From Theionarchaea archaeon (GTDB taxonomy: Archaea; Methanobacteriota_B; Thermococci; Methanofastidiosales; SZ-28-30): a stretch of 55,942 nucleotides of DNA. The number at the start of each line of letters is the position of its first letter. The first letter of the stretch is position 1. The notes beneath the pieces were generated by a model. It saw nothing but the letters and a program-made list of their open reading frames with translations, did not search any database and was not told where the DNA came from. A program made the translations under genes and the position numbers. Shown piece by piece: positions 1-7,326 of this stretch. The DNA lies in contig JACVGT010000038.1 of NCBI GenBank assembly GCA_018992685.1, positions 1 through 55,942 on the forward strand, given 5' to 3'.

Positions 1-1
1 T

Positions 2-1240
2 ACAACATACACGTACAATGAAATGAATGAGCTGCTCTCTCTTTCAGATCCCAGTGGGAATTCTACCTTCACTTATGATATTTACGGAAATTTGGCTACT
101 GAGGATGATGGTCAGAACCTATGGGAATACTCTTACGACTACGAAAACAGACTTGTATCAATTAAGGAAGATGGTCAGGTAATAGAAGAGTACTTCTATG
201 ATGGTGAGGGAAAGAGGATCAAGAAAACTGATGCTGACTCTGAAAGAGTCTATATATATGGCGGCTTAAACGTTCTCCATGAGGTGAACACAACGACTCA
301 AATGGAAGCTACCTACATCTATGGACCCACTGGACAGCTGGCCAAGAAAGTGAATGACATCACAGAATACTACCACACAGATCACCTGGGTTCTACCAGA
401 CTGGTGACATCAGAAAATGGTGTGACAACTGAGGAAATTAAGTACAGACCTTTTGGTGAACAGCTCAATGAAACAGAAGAAAGATATACGTATAATGGAA
501 AGGAATTAGATGAAACTGGTCTCTATTACTACGGTGCCCGCTACTATGATCCTGTTATTGGTCGTTTTATCACAAGAGATCCACTGACAGGAGAAAAGGA
601 ATCTCCTCAAACTCTCAATAGATATGTGTATTGCCTAAATAATCCTTTGAGATATATTGATCCAACAGGGGAAGGCATTCTTGATACAGTCAAGAATACT
701 TTCGGGCGACTTGAGAGTTTAGAGCCAGAAGATCTCGAGGAAGTTCAGGATCTCTTGGATGCTGGGAAGGAACTTGAAGCCCTAATGAAAATCTTTCTGT
801 TATTAGGATTTGACATCACAGATAATGGAAATGGAACTCTAAACCTCAACCTAGGTGAAGGTAAGCAATTCACCGTGAACATTGACAACAATCTAATAGA
901 TCCTGACAATGGTCAGCCTGCTTGGGGACTCACGGATAATGAGAATTTCACGATCTCAATCAACTTGTCTACTAAGAAAGCAGGAGATGCCACATTGACC
1001 GTACTCCATGAGGTTTGCCACGGCCTATTGGGTAACACACGTTCCGACATAATAAGAGTGGAACATGAATTTATATATCCTATGGAGCAAGCATTCATGA
1101 ATGCCATGATAAACTCTTCGAACATTGAATTCTCAAGGAAATTCCAGAATCATATCATTGGACAGACTGCAATCCAGAAGCGACACGTTCCAATCGTTGA
1201 TGTACTGAACCGATGGAAAAGGGGGTGGAGAATATTATGA
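2..1240 (+). CDS. RHS/YD-repeat protein, C-terminal part, with HExxH tip domain (5' end outside window)
   Basis: The frame is already open at the left edge and reads YD-repeat-like sequence before its first ATG (position 23), so the gene begins outside the window. Counting from that ATG, YD repeats run to about residue 115. The RHS core follows: DHLGSTRL near 120, YRPFGE, GLYYYGARYYDP, GRFITRDP and NRYVYCLNNPL, ending about residue 217 in DPTG. RHS proteins form a shell around a variable C-terminal effector. Here the tip is about 185 residues and carries VLHEVCH (codons near 1007-1021), an HExxH zinc-peptidase signature followed by Glu/His-rich sequence. A metallopeptidase effector is an inference. 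The stop codon overlaps the ATG of the next gene (ATGA), so the two are probably co-translated. Confidence 0.9.
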   Translation, partial: TTYTYNEMNELLSLSDPSGNSTFTYDIYGNLATEDDGQNLWEYSYDYENRLVSIKEDGQVIEEYFYDGEGKRIKKTDADSERVYIYGGLNVLHEVNTTTQMEATYIYGPTGQLAKKVNDITEYYHTDHLGSTRLVTSENGVTTEEIKYRPFGEQLNETEERYTYNGKELDETGLYYYGARYYDPVIGRFITRDPLTGEKESPQTLNRYVYCLNNPLRYIDPTGEGILDTVKNTFGRLESLEPEDLEEVQDLLDAGKELEALMKIFLLLGFDITDNGNGTLNLNLGEGKQFTVNIDNNLIDPDNGQPAWGLTDNENFTISINLSTKKAGDATLTVLHEVCHGLLGNTRSDIIRVEHEFIYPMEQAFMNAMINSSNIEFSRKFQNHIIGQTAIQKRHVPIVDVLNRWKRGWRIL

Positions 1241-2808
1241 GAAAGAAGTGCCTCCTTATCGTTCTCCTGATTGGATTGATAGGATTCAGTGCTACTCTTA
1301 TGGCAGTGCAGCCAACAGAAGATGAGAGAATTTTTTTTGTCTCAGACAGAGATAGTATACACCAAATATTCACTGTAGACAGTGATGGAGAAAGTCTTTC
1401 AAGACTAACAGATGACTCTTACAAGCATTCGAATCCCTGCTGGTCTCCTGATGGAGAAAAGATTGCTTTTGTATCAGACAGAGATGGAAATAAAGAGATT
1501 TATACTATGAAGAGTGATGGGAGTGATATCCAGAGACTTACCACAGATACTGCTTCTGATGACTCACCGTGCTGGTCTCCTGATGGAGAAAAGATTGCTT
1601 TTGTATCAGACAGAGATGGAAATAAAGAGATTTATACTATGAAGAGTGATGGGAGTGATATCCAGAGACTTACCACAGATACTGCTTCTGATGACTCACC
1701 ATGCTGGTCTCCTGATGGAGAAAAGATTGCTTTTGTGTTAGAGAGGATGTACTTCTCTCATATCTTTACTGTAGATACTGACGGAGGCAATCTAATGCAG
1801 GTGACGACAGGTGATATCACGACCGATAATCCTTCCTGGTCTCCTGATGGAAAACGAATTGTATTCGAGGCATGTGAAAGTGCAGGGTTTCAGATATTCA
1901 TCATGGAAGGCAACGGCACCAACCAGGAAAAGGTGAGCTCCAACGGGAGATGCACTCACTTCACTCCTGCACCATCCCCGGATGGGAGTAAGATTGCCTT
2001 TACTCTGATCTGTGGAGAATCCAGCCTGCAGGCTTATCTCATGAATGCTGATGGGAGCAATTATGTGGATTTTTCCCTTTCGGATGCTGTCAATGGATGG
2101 CCAGCCTGGTCTCCGGATGGGAAGAGAATTGCTTTTACGGGATATAAAGACGAAATATGTGGGATCTACCTGTTGCATATTGATACAGGTGACATAGTGA
2201 ATCTGACAAGAAGTCCAGGGCTGGATATGTCTCCTGCCTGGTCTCCGGATGGGAAGAGAATTGTCTTTTCTTCAGAAAGAAGTCTGAACAGGGACATCTA
2301 TAGCATACAAAGTGATGGAAGTGATGAAAGGAGACTAACTAAGGACTTTCATGATGACTGTGATCCTGCCTGGTCACCCGATGGCAAGAAGATCGCCTTT
2401 TCCTCAGAGCGGGATAGTAACTGGGACATTTATGTCATGAATGCTGATGGAAGCAATGTAGAAAGGCTTACCGATAACTCCTCACATGAGTGGGACCCCT
2501 CCTGGTCTCCAGATGGGAGCAAGATTGCCTTTGTATCGGATAGAGATGGAAATTATGAAATCTATGTCATGAATGCTGATGGTACTGATCAGGTGAATTT
2601 AACCAATAATCCAGCCGATGATAGTGATCCTGAGTGGTGCTGCCGGACCTTCCAACCGATAGAATCGATTCAGCCCGGAAGCACTTCTCACGCTCCGCCT
2701 TCTCCTGAGAGACTATTATCACAGTGGGTTTTGGCTATTTTCATTATTTCACTGGTGGCAATTGTGGCCATTTTCGTAGGCAGAAAAATTATCGTGAAAA
2801 GAGAATGA
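1237..2808 (+). CDS. Secreted, membrane-anchored TolB/PD40-type beta-propeller protein
   Basis: The start is ATG 1237, six bases after GGGGGTGGAG; an earlier in-frame ATG at 1213 would lack this site and lengthen the overlap with the RHS gene. The product (523 aa) begins with a signal peptide (MRKKCLLIVLLIGLIGF). It continues with about ten PD40 blades of the form SPDGxKIAFxSDRDGNxEIYxMxxDGS, and ends in one transmembrane helix (WVLAIFIISLVAIVAIFVG) with a basic tail. It should therefore face the outside, anchored at its C-terminus. PD40 propellers usually bind proteins or glycans. Its ATGA overlap with the RHS gene suggests a surface receptor, anchor or immunity partner for the RHS protein; that role is inference. 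Blades three and four are near-identical at the DNA level. Confidence 0.88.
   Translation: MRKKCLLIVLLIGLIGFSATLMAVQPTEDERIFFVSDRDSIHQIFTVDSDGESLSRLTDDSYKHSNPCWSPDGEKIAFVSDRDGNKEIYTMKSDGSDIQRLTTDTASDDSPCWSPDGEKIAFVSDRDGNKEIYTMKSDGSDIQRLTTDTASDDSPCWSPDGEKIAFVLERMYFSHIFTVDTDGGNLMQVTTGDITTDNPSWSPDGKRIVFEACESAGFQIFIMEGNGTNQEKVSSNGRCTHFTPAPSPDGSKIAFTLICGESSLQAYLMNADGSNYVDFSLSDAVNGWPAWSPDGKRIAFTGYKDEICGIYLLHIDTGDIVNLTRSPGLDMSPAWSPDGKRIVFSSERSLNRDIYSIQSDGSDERRLTKDFHDDCDPAWSPDGKKIAFSSERDSNWDIYVMNADGSNVERLTDNSSHEWDPSWSPDGSKIAFVSDRDGNYEIYVMNADGTDQVNLTNNPADDSDPEWCCRTFQPIESIQPGSTSHAPPSPERLLSQWVLAIFIISLVAIVAIFVGRKIIVKRE
1441..1704 (+). repeat. Exact tandem duplication of one propeller blade (2 x 132 bp)
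   Basis: Bases 1441-1572 and 1573-1704 are direct repeats of 132 bp (44 codons) that differ at one base only (G at 1569, A at 1701, a silent change). About 30 bases of a third copy continue from 1705. The unit is one propeller blade, so the duplication stays in frame and changes blade number. The near identity indicates recent expansion or ongoing gene conversion. Confidence 0.95.
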
Positions 2809-2994
2809 GACACTAACTTGAAAAAGAAGGAAACCCCTCATGGACTGCATCGGTGATCGCTCAGTAGGGAAGTTCCAGATGTGAGAAAAGCTTTACGGTG
2901 CACATGAAAAAGCATGTCTTATAGACTATCCCTGTCCAGAATGTCAGGTTCCCATCGCCGAAATACTCAAAGGATGGACATGGGAGTGAAAATC

Positions 2995-3282
2995 ATGAGA
3001 AGAATAAAATCTATTTTGACGGTCCTGGTCATAGGACTCATATCTATGTTTTTGCTGTCTTCTGTGCAGGCTTATCAATTGACAGAGTCAACTCAGCCTG
3101 AAGGAGGTCCTCACATTTCTTTTCCTCTTGAAGGATTTCTACCGTGGTTTTTCTGTGTTCGTTTCAAAGGTCATACTCAGAAAACGAGGATTGAAAGTCT
3201 CGTCTTCATCAACGTACTCGTCTGGATCTTGCCTGTTTCAAAGGTCATACTCAGAAAACGAGGATTGAAAGTCTATTCTTGA
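2995..3282 (+). pseudogene. Signal-peptide gene fragment running into the CRISPR array
   Basis: ATG 2995 follows GGGAGTGAAAATC and opens a 95-codon frame. Its first 27 residues are a good signal peptide (MRRIKSILTVLVIGLISMFL), similar in style to that of the preceding propeller protein. After TESTQPEGG the frame loses protein-like character and reads through CRISPR repeats 1 and 2 (3161-3271) before stopping. The most likely reading is the 5' remnant of a secreted-protein gene whose body was lost, with the array now downstream. A genuine small secreted peptide with a chance C-terminus is the alternative. Confidence 0.45.
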
Positions 3283-3343
3283 AACTGGTCTTGTATGTCT
3301 CCGGGGGTTTCAAAGGTCATACTCAGAAAATGAGGATTGAAAG
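3161..3343 (+). CRISPR. Orphan CRISPR mini-array, 3 repeats and 2 spacers
   Basis: Three 37-bp repeats lie at 3161-3197, 3235-3271 and 3307-3343. They begin GTTTCAAAGGTCATACTCAG and end GAGGATTGAAAG; the first two are identical and the third has one change (C to T at 3331). Spacers are 37 bp (3198-3234) and 35 bp (3272-3306). The terminal ATTGAAAG matches the usual 5' handle of type I/III crRNAs, which orients transcription to the right. The mutated last repeat agrees with a trailer end on the right. No cas gene is present in the window, so processing and acquisition would need Cas proteins encoded elsewhere. No clear AT-rich leader is visible upstream. Confidence 0.9.
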
Positions 3344-3357
3344 CCCCCCAAAGCGAT

Positions 3358-3371
3358 ATCCTTATAAGGAT
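3358..3371. promoter_or_regulatory. Palindromic operator overlapping the TATA box of the toxin-antitoxin operon
   Basis: ATCCTTATAAGGAT is a perfect 14-bp palindrome whose centre (CTTATAAG) is also a TATA box about 27 bp before the expected transcription start near 3391. A repressor bound here would block TBP, which fits autoregulation by the antitoxin encoded just downstream. Confidence 0.6.
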
Positions 3372-3403
3372 TACATGCATTGTAACACTTATAGGCGATG
3401 TAT

Positions 3404-3586
3404 ATGTCAACAACTGTAGCAGTATCAAGAGAGACCAAGGAAATGCTCAGAAAGCTGGGCGAGAAAGGAGAGAGTTATGACTCTATCATACGTAAATTAG
3501 TCGAAAAGGCTTCCTGGAAGGAACTTGATGACCGTTGGAACAAAATACTTACAGAAGATGAGTTTATACCTCTCGATGAACTATGA
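3404..3586 (+). CDS. Antitoxin of a RelBE/ParDE-type pair (VapB/DUF7557-like)
   Basis: A 60-aa product beginning MSTTVAVSRETKEMLRKLGE and continuing GESYDSIIRKLVEKA. This is the short DNA-binding antitoxin pattern common in archaeal RelE and VapC operons: an N-terminal beta strand, then helix-turn-helix, then an acidic C-terminus that wraps the toxin. ATG 3404 is preferred because AGGCGAT lies five bases upstream; ATG 3398 (two residues longer) is possible. Its stop (TGA 3584-3586) overlaps the toxin start, the usual coupled arrangement. It should neutralise the toxin and repress the operon through the palindrome at 3358-3371. Confidence 0.8.
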   Translation: MSTTVAVSRETKEMLRKLGEKGESYDSIIRKLVEKASWKELDDRWNKILTEDEFIPLDEL

Positions 3587-3855
3587 TGTACACGATCCTT
3601 GTTTCCAAAACATTTCTGAGGCAATTTACAAACCTAGAGAGTAGCATACGAGAAAAAATCAGATTAGCATTAAGAAATCTAGAAACAGACCCGTTCAAAT
3701 CTCGTTCTGGTACGGATATCAAAAGACTCTCCCATACTCGCCCTACAAAGTACAGATTGCGGGTAGGGACTTATAGAATCATCTATGTTGTGGAGAATAA
3801 GACAGTGAAAGTACTGGAAGTTTTCAAGAGAGGAAAAGAGTACAGGAATGTCTGA
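3583..3855 (+). CDS. RelE/ParE-family toxin (probable mRNA interferase)
   Basis: A 90-aa basic protein with the RelE fold pattern: an N-terminal strand (YTILVSKTFLRQF), two helices with LALRNLETDPF, and the C-terminal signature YRLRVGTYRIIYVV followed by VLEVFKRGKEYR. The Arg of RLRVGTYRIIY and the closing Lys/Arg/Tyr group correspond to the residues that contact or cleave mRNA in RelE. Two consecutive ATGs (3583 and 3586) overlap the antitoxin stop. Family members act on ribosome-bound mRNA (RelE) or on gyrase (ParE); sequence alone does not decide, but the C-terminus is closer to RelE. Confidence 0.85.
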   Translation: MMYTILVSKTFLRQFTNLESSIREKIRLALRNLETDPFKSRSGTDIKRLSHTRPTKYRLRVGTYRIIYVVENKTVKVLEVFKRGKEYRNV

Positions 3856-3863
3856 TTTCTCCT

Positions 3864-4142
3864 TTAGAGTGAGCACCAAACTGCCAAAACTAACACAATG
3901 AAGGGCACAAACAGCATTATGAACATGTCAAGGTAGAACTCTATGTGGAGGAAAGCGAATACCATGCGTCCTCTAGCATTGAACCAGATGATCTTCCCAA
4001 CATAATAAAGAGTTACAAATAGAGGAAGGATAGTATTCCTGCTTACCAGAGCACCCACGAAAGCTCTGTCTTTAACAGTGGTTTGATGATTGAGATAGGC
4101 AATCTCTGCAGGTCTCTGGCGTTCCTCAATGACTGGATAGTA
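3864..4142 (-). pseudogene. 3' remnant of a multi-spanning membrane protein gene (DUF2207-like)
   Basis: On the minus strand a frame with strong protein character is open from 4142 to its stop at 3864 but has no start codon near its left end; TGA at 4145-4143 interrupts it upstream. It reads YPVIEERQRPAEIAYLNHQT, then VKDRAFVGALVSRNTI, then two or three hydrophobic helices (LPLFVTLYYVGKIIWF; FYLDMFIMLFVPFIVLVLAV). The RPAEIAYL...DRAFVGAL pattern resembles the cytoplasmic segment of DUF2207 predicted membrane proteins. Only about 93 codons survive. A GTG at 4058 could start a 64-aa peptide, but sequence conservation clearly extends upstream of it. I read it as a decayed gene left by rearrangement. 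Confidence 0.55.
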
Positions 4143-4303
4143 TCACAGAATATTAGCAGTTCCGAATGTAGAAGATTACTGCACACATCCTGTAATTCTT
4201 ACAACTTCAGATAAGATATGCACGTTTTAACTTCAAACTCTTATGCAATTATTACCCAAACGTTTTTAATCAGTTCTGCAAAATAAAAGAGAGGTGAAGA
4301 TGT
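4143..4303. other. Intergenic; TATA-like element only
   Basis: No further coding sequence seen between the gene remnant and the microprotein. TTTTTAAT at 4263-4270, preceded by CCAAACG, is a plausible TATA/BRE for the gene at 4304. Confidence 0.4.
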
Positions 4304-4399
4304 ATGAACTTTCTGAAAGGTTGGCCTTTTGAACCATTGGATATGATTCAAGGCAATGTTACCACATCGGGAGAATCTGGTGGAGGAAGTCCAGGTTAG
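4304..4399 (+). CDS. Microprotein, 31 aa, unknown
   Basis: ATG 4304 lies four bases after a strong SD (GAGGTGAAG, 4291-4299). The 31-aa product starts MNFLKGWPFEPLDMIQG and ends in a Gly/Ser-rich tail (GESGGGSPG). The stop (4397-4399) abuts the convergent regulator gene's stop at 4400. A TATA-like TTTTTAAT is at 4263-4270. The amphipathic start and flexible tail could suit a small peptide ligand or leader, but no family is recognised. It is supported by SD and promoter signals only. Confidence 0.5.
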   Translation: MNFLKGWPFEPLDMIQGNVTTSGESGGGSPG

Positions 4400-5335
4400 C
4401 TATGGCAAATTAGGTTTCCAGTGATAGATTGGTCTAGCACTCCAAAAATGGTCAATCAATCCAAGGTCAATCATTTTCGAACAGTATTTGAAGAGCCTTT
4501 CTGTCATTTCCTCTCCCTTCTGAATGCTCAAATAGACAACTAATGCGCCATCCACCTTCGTTATTGATGTATGACACGGTAAGCATCCAAAAAACTTACA
4601 AAGGAAATCCTCATAATCTGACCAGAATACAAAGAAATATTGTGAATACAATCTGAATCCCAATGGATAGTAGGGTAGCAATACTGTAGATACATTCAAC
4701 AGATAATTAATTCCTTTGTAAAAGGATTCAAAAGATATGTGTAATTCTTTTAGAATAGGGGTAAATCCAGTCCTTAGATCGTATTTAATATATGGGAAAA
4801 TCATCAATCCGTAATGTGAACTCCCTTGTTCAGGAGGCTCCTTATGATATTCGACAGGTATTCTTGATGAAGAGTGTTCATTATCAAGCATAGCTTCCAT
4901 CTTATCTAGAGCATTTTCATATGTACAATCAGTCAAGTCAGGAAAGATATAGTCACTTCTAGAACCGCAAAGCAATGTCCTATCGGGGAGTACATCTAAT
5001 TCTTTACTTGTTTGGAGTAAAATGTCAAATTTTCCTGACGTATATGAGATATAGATTACATCATGATTTTTCTGAAAATGAGTGTACAATTTATGGGCGG
5101 AATCACTCTGTATCAGATAAATGTACTCCTTTCTTTTCTCGTACATATTAAGACGTATTTGAGGGGCGAAAAATACTTTTTTGTCTAATCCCTCTTTCCA
5201 GTATTTCGCTACAGTATTCCTAGAAGCATGACATTTTTTTGCTGCTTCATTAGTGAATAACCGAGGCTCTTTCAAGAATGTGCGATACATGCAATGGTTT
5301 AATCTCCTTAAGTCCTCTGGTGAATAAATGCACAT
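4400..5335 (-). CDS. Lrp/AsnC-like helix-turn-helix regulator, diverged
   Basis: About 311 aa. An N-terminal HTH spans about residues 5-55 (LFTNEAAKKCHASRNTVAKY, with a recognition helix SRNTVAKYWKEG). It is followed by two ligand-domain-like halves: IYLIQSDSAHKLYTHFQ...IYISYTSGKFDILLQ, and later VVYLSIQKGEEMTERLF. That layout resembles Lrp-type regulators with a RAM-like effector domain, although it is long for the family. ATG 5335 is preferred, five bases after GGTGA; a GTG at 5344 overlaps that SD. It diverges from the microprotein gene at 5444 through one shared TATA box and converges on the microprotein gene at 4304. A transcriptional role controlling these neighbours is an inference. 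Confidence 0.6.
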   Translation of the reverse strand: MCIYSPEDLRRLNHCMYRTFLKEPRLFTNEAAKKCHASRNTVAKYWKEGLDKKVFFAPQIRLNMYEKRKEYIYLIQSDSAHKLYTHFQKNHDVIYISYTSGKFDILLQTSKELDVLPDRTLLCGSRSDYIFPDLTDCTYENALDKMEAMLDNEHSSSRIPVEYHKEPPEQGSSHYGLMIFPYIKYDLRTGFTPILKELHISFESFYKGINYLLNVSTVLLPYYPLGFRLYSQYFFVFWSDYEDFLCKFFGCLPCHTSITKVDGALVVYLSIQKGEEMTERLFKYCSKMIDLGLIDHFWSARPIYHWKPNLP

Positions 5336-5366
5336 GTCTTTCACCGTTAATCTCTTATTCCAAAGT

Positions 5367-5377
5367 GACTATTTAAA
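5367..5377. promoter_or_regulatory. Shared divergent TATA box
   Basis: CTATTTAAAGC contains the palindrome TTTAAA and can serve both directions: transcription to the left would begin near 5345, just before the regulator start at 5335, and to the right near 5398, ahead of the SD of the gene at 5444. Confidence 0.5.
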
Positions 5378-5443
5378 GCTATCGTAGGGGTTCCAAAACA
5401 CTAACCTCTTCGAGAAACCGATACAAAAAAAGGAGGTAGAAAT

Positions 5444-5575
5444 ATGGGTGAATCAATCATTCCGAAAGGTTCGGAAAAGGAGAAAACCAGTGAAGGAGAG
5501 GATAACAACCCAGAAAAAGAAGAAAAGAAAAAGAAAGGAAGGACATATCCACGCATCGGAGAAATCCCTGGATAA
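5444..5575 (+). CDS. Microprotein, 43 aa, highly charged, unknown
   Basis: ATG 5444 follows a near-perfect SD (AAAGGAGGTAGAAAT), the best in this part of the window. The product has 43 aa: MGESIIPKGSEKEKTSEGED, a run of lysine and glutamate (KEEKKKKGR), and the tail TYPRIGEIPG. It has no Cys and no hydrophobic segment, so it is probably disordered and cytoplasmic. It is transcribed divergently from the Lrp-like regulator, and a hairpin with a T-run (5646-5706) closes the transcript. Overlapping longer frames in this stretch lack start signals. No family is recognised. Confidence 0.6.
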   Translation: MGESIIPKGSEKEKTSEGEDNNPEKEEKKKKGRTYPRIGEIPG

Positions 5576-5645
5576 TTACCTTCTCACACAGTACCGCAAG
5601 AATCGAATCGAACAGAGGCCGAAAGGACTTTTACCGAGTGGCACA

Positions 5646-5706
5646 ACAGAGAGCCTGTAAACACTTCTAGTCTTTCACCCCCCTCAGGCTCTCTGTTCTT
5701 TTTTTT
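5646..5706 (+). terminator. Intrinsic-terminator-like hairpin with large loop
   Basis: ACAGAGAGCCTG (5646-5657) pairs perfectly with CAGGCTCTCTGT (5685-5696) over 12 bp around a 27-nt loop, followed by an uninterrupted T-run (5699-5706). It would end the transcript of the microprotein at 5444. Confidence 0.7.
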
Positions 5707-5971
5707 AGCTTAAATTACTAATGAATTTAGAAATGTTGGTTCTTCTCTACAGGATATGTCAGTACACCTTCTACCTCATTCCCGTACCCCAACATGTACA
5801 GCCATAATTGAACGTGATGAAAGTTCTTCTCTTTCCCAGATTAAACTTCAATGATGGTCGGGACATCTTTCATCAATATAATGTCAATTTTCCCGACCAA
5901 TTTCATCAGTTCTAGGTCTAGACAATAACTTCACTCTTGCACTTATTCACAATCTGAGACACCAGATATTC
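5707..5971. other. Intergenic with an inverted repeat
   Basis: No convincing gene. GGTCGGGA (5856-5863) and TCCCGACC (5891-5898) form an 8-bp inverted repeat around 27 bases, about 75 bp ahead of the HEAT-repeat gene. The frame of that gene stays open upstream to 5882. Confidence 0.35.
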
Positions 5972-7096
5972 ATGTCTTATGCTGTACTCAATCAATTCCT
6001 TACTCACCGGCAGGCGAGCGCAGTCACTCCCTTGATCGAGGCGCTAACCCATACAGACAAGCAGGTCAGGGAAAGGGCAGCACGAATCCTAAGCAGCTTC
6101 AAGGATAGGAGAGCAGTAACTCCTCTCATCAATGCTTTGCAGGACGACTACTTCCATGTCAAAATCCAGGCCGCACGTTCATTGGGGAAGATCGGAGATG
6201 AACGTGCCATAGCACCCTTGATTAGACTTTTCAATGAGAAACGCAAGTACCCGCCCTACGTTCCAGAGGAAGCTTCATTTGCCCTATCTGATATAGGGGA
6301 GGCAGCAATACTTCCTCTTGTTGAAGTACTCAAGGCTAATACTTCCACTTTGACGGCGAAATACCAGTCCACAGAAGCCCTGAAACGGATTGGTGCCCCA
6401 TCAATCCCCTATATCATAGAAGCCATGAAAGATACGAACTGGAAGACTGGATGGGGAGCCATCGCATTGGGGAAGACGGGGGATAAGAGAGCTATTGAAC
6501 CCTTGGTTAGAGCCTTAGGGGATGAAGATAGAGAAATACGATTCAGGGTACCAGAGGTGCTACAGGGTTTCCAAGATCCCAGAACAATACCCCCCTTAAT
6601 CAGGCTCCTGGAGGATGAAGATCACCAGGTACAAGGGCAGGCAGCGTTGGCTCTTCGAAAGATGGGTCCCTCTGCTCTTGATCCCGTGAAGGCTTTTTCC
6701 TCGGTAAGTACGGGAAGGGCGAAAGGTCTTGCAGTCTGGGTGCTGGGTGCTGTAGGAGACAGATCAGTTGTGGGATTGCTGCTGGAAGCTCTTGAAGATC
6801 CTTGCTGGGAAGTGAGGAAGGATGCAATCAGTGCACTGAGAGAGATTGTGACAAGGGAAAGAAAGGAATCAAAGACGAGCCTTTGGAAAAAGTTAAAAAG
6901 TGAACTGAAAGATTTAGAAAATTCAGTTGTGGAATCTCTTGTCCCACTCCTGGAAGATCCAGAAAAAGAGGTCAAATATGATGCATTTAGATGTCTGGGG
7001 ACAATAGGAAATAAAAAGGCTAGGATTCTTTTGAAAAAAGCCCTGGAAGACAGTGATCAAGAAGTGAGGAGAATTGCCACCAATGCACTGAAGTAG
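5972..7096 (+). CDS. HEAT-repeat (PBS-lyase-type) protein
   Basis: About 374 aa of tandem 31-residue HEAT repeats: AVTPLIEALTHTDKQVRERA, AVTPLINALQDDYFHVKIQA, AIAPLIRLF and so on to the last, ARILLKKALEDSDQEVRRIA. These two-helix repeats form curved scaffolds for protein contact; some archaeal and cyanobacterial members are phycobilin lyases, but no cofactor logic is visible here. A charged insert (TRERKESKTSLWKKLKSE) breaks the series near residue 300. The start is uncertain: ATG 5972 has no SD and no TATA box at the usual distance, and the frame remains open to 5882 without a better start. The gene may be 5'-truncated or use an unusual start. Confidence 0.8.
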   Translation: MSYAVLNQFLTHRQASAVTPLIEALTHTDKQVRERAARILSSFKDRRAVTPLINALQDDYFHVKIQAARSLGKIGDERAIAPLIRLFNEKRKYPPYVPEEASFALSDIGEAAILPLVEVLKANTSTLTAKYQSTEALKRIGAPSIPYIIEAMKDTNWKTGWGAIALGKTGDKRAIEPLVRALGDEDREIRFRVPEVLQGFQDPRTIPPLIRLLEDEDHQVQGQAALALRKMGPSALDPVKAFSSVSTGRAKGLAVWVLGAVGDRSVVGLLLEALEDPCWEVRKDAISALREIVTRERKESKTSLWKKLKSELKDLENSVVESLVPLLEDPEKEVKYDAFRCLGTIGNKKARILLKKALEDSDQEVRRIATNALK

Positions 7097-7126
7097 CCTC
7101 ATGCTCTTGATTAATTAAAAGTCTGC

Positions 7127-7204
7127 TGAATTATCCACCGTAAATCGAATGACACAGAATAGTTCCGAACTAATCATCTACCGAAGTTCGAATGGATTAA
7201 TTAA
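7127..7204. repeat. Dispersed repeat, copy 1, with a degenerate second copy
   Basis: AATTATCCACCG followed by TAAATCGAA (7129-7149) is repeated exactly, in inverse orientation, at 31956-31976, and as AATTATCCACCGAATTTCGAA at 47178-47198. A weaker copy (AATCATCTACCGAAGTTCGAA then GGATTAATT) lies at about 7172-7201. All copies are intergenic. Confidence 0.65.
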
Positions 7205-7298
7205 GAGAATGACTTGTTTACATATCATAACAGCACTATTGAAATTCCGTAGGTTCACAAGTCATACCCAGATATTCTGTATCATTCAATGGGTAACC

Positions 7299-7306
7299 TT
7301 TAATAA
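7299..7306 (+). promoter_or_regulatory. TATA box for the gene at 7327
   Basis: TTTAATAA centred at about 7302 puts a transcription start at about 7328, matching a leaderless ATG at 7327. Confidence 0.45.
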
Positions 7307-7326
7307 GAATGCACAATTGTCTCTAT

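Noticed and set aside
5444-5660. A 70-aa frame starting at 5448
   Set aside because: It is out of frame with the strong SD; the 43-aa frame at 5444 fits the signals.
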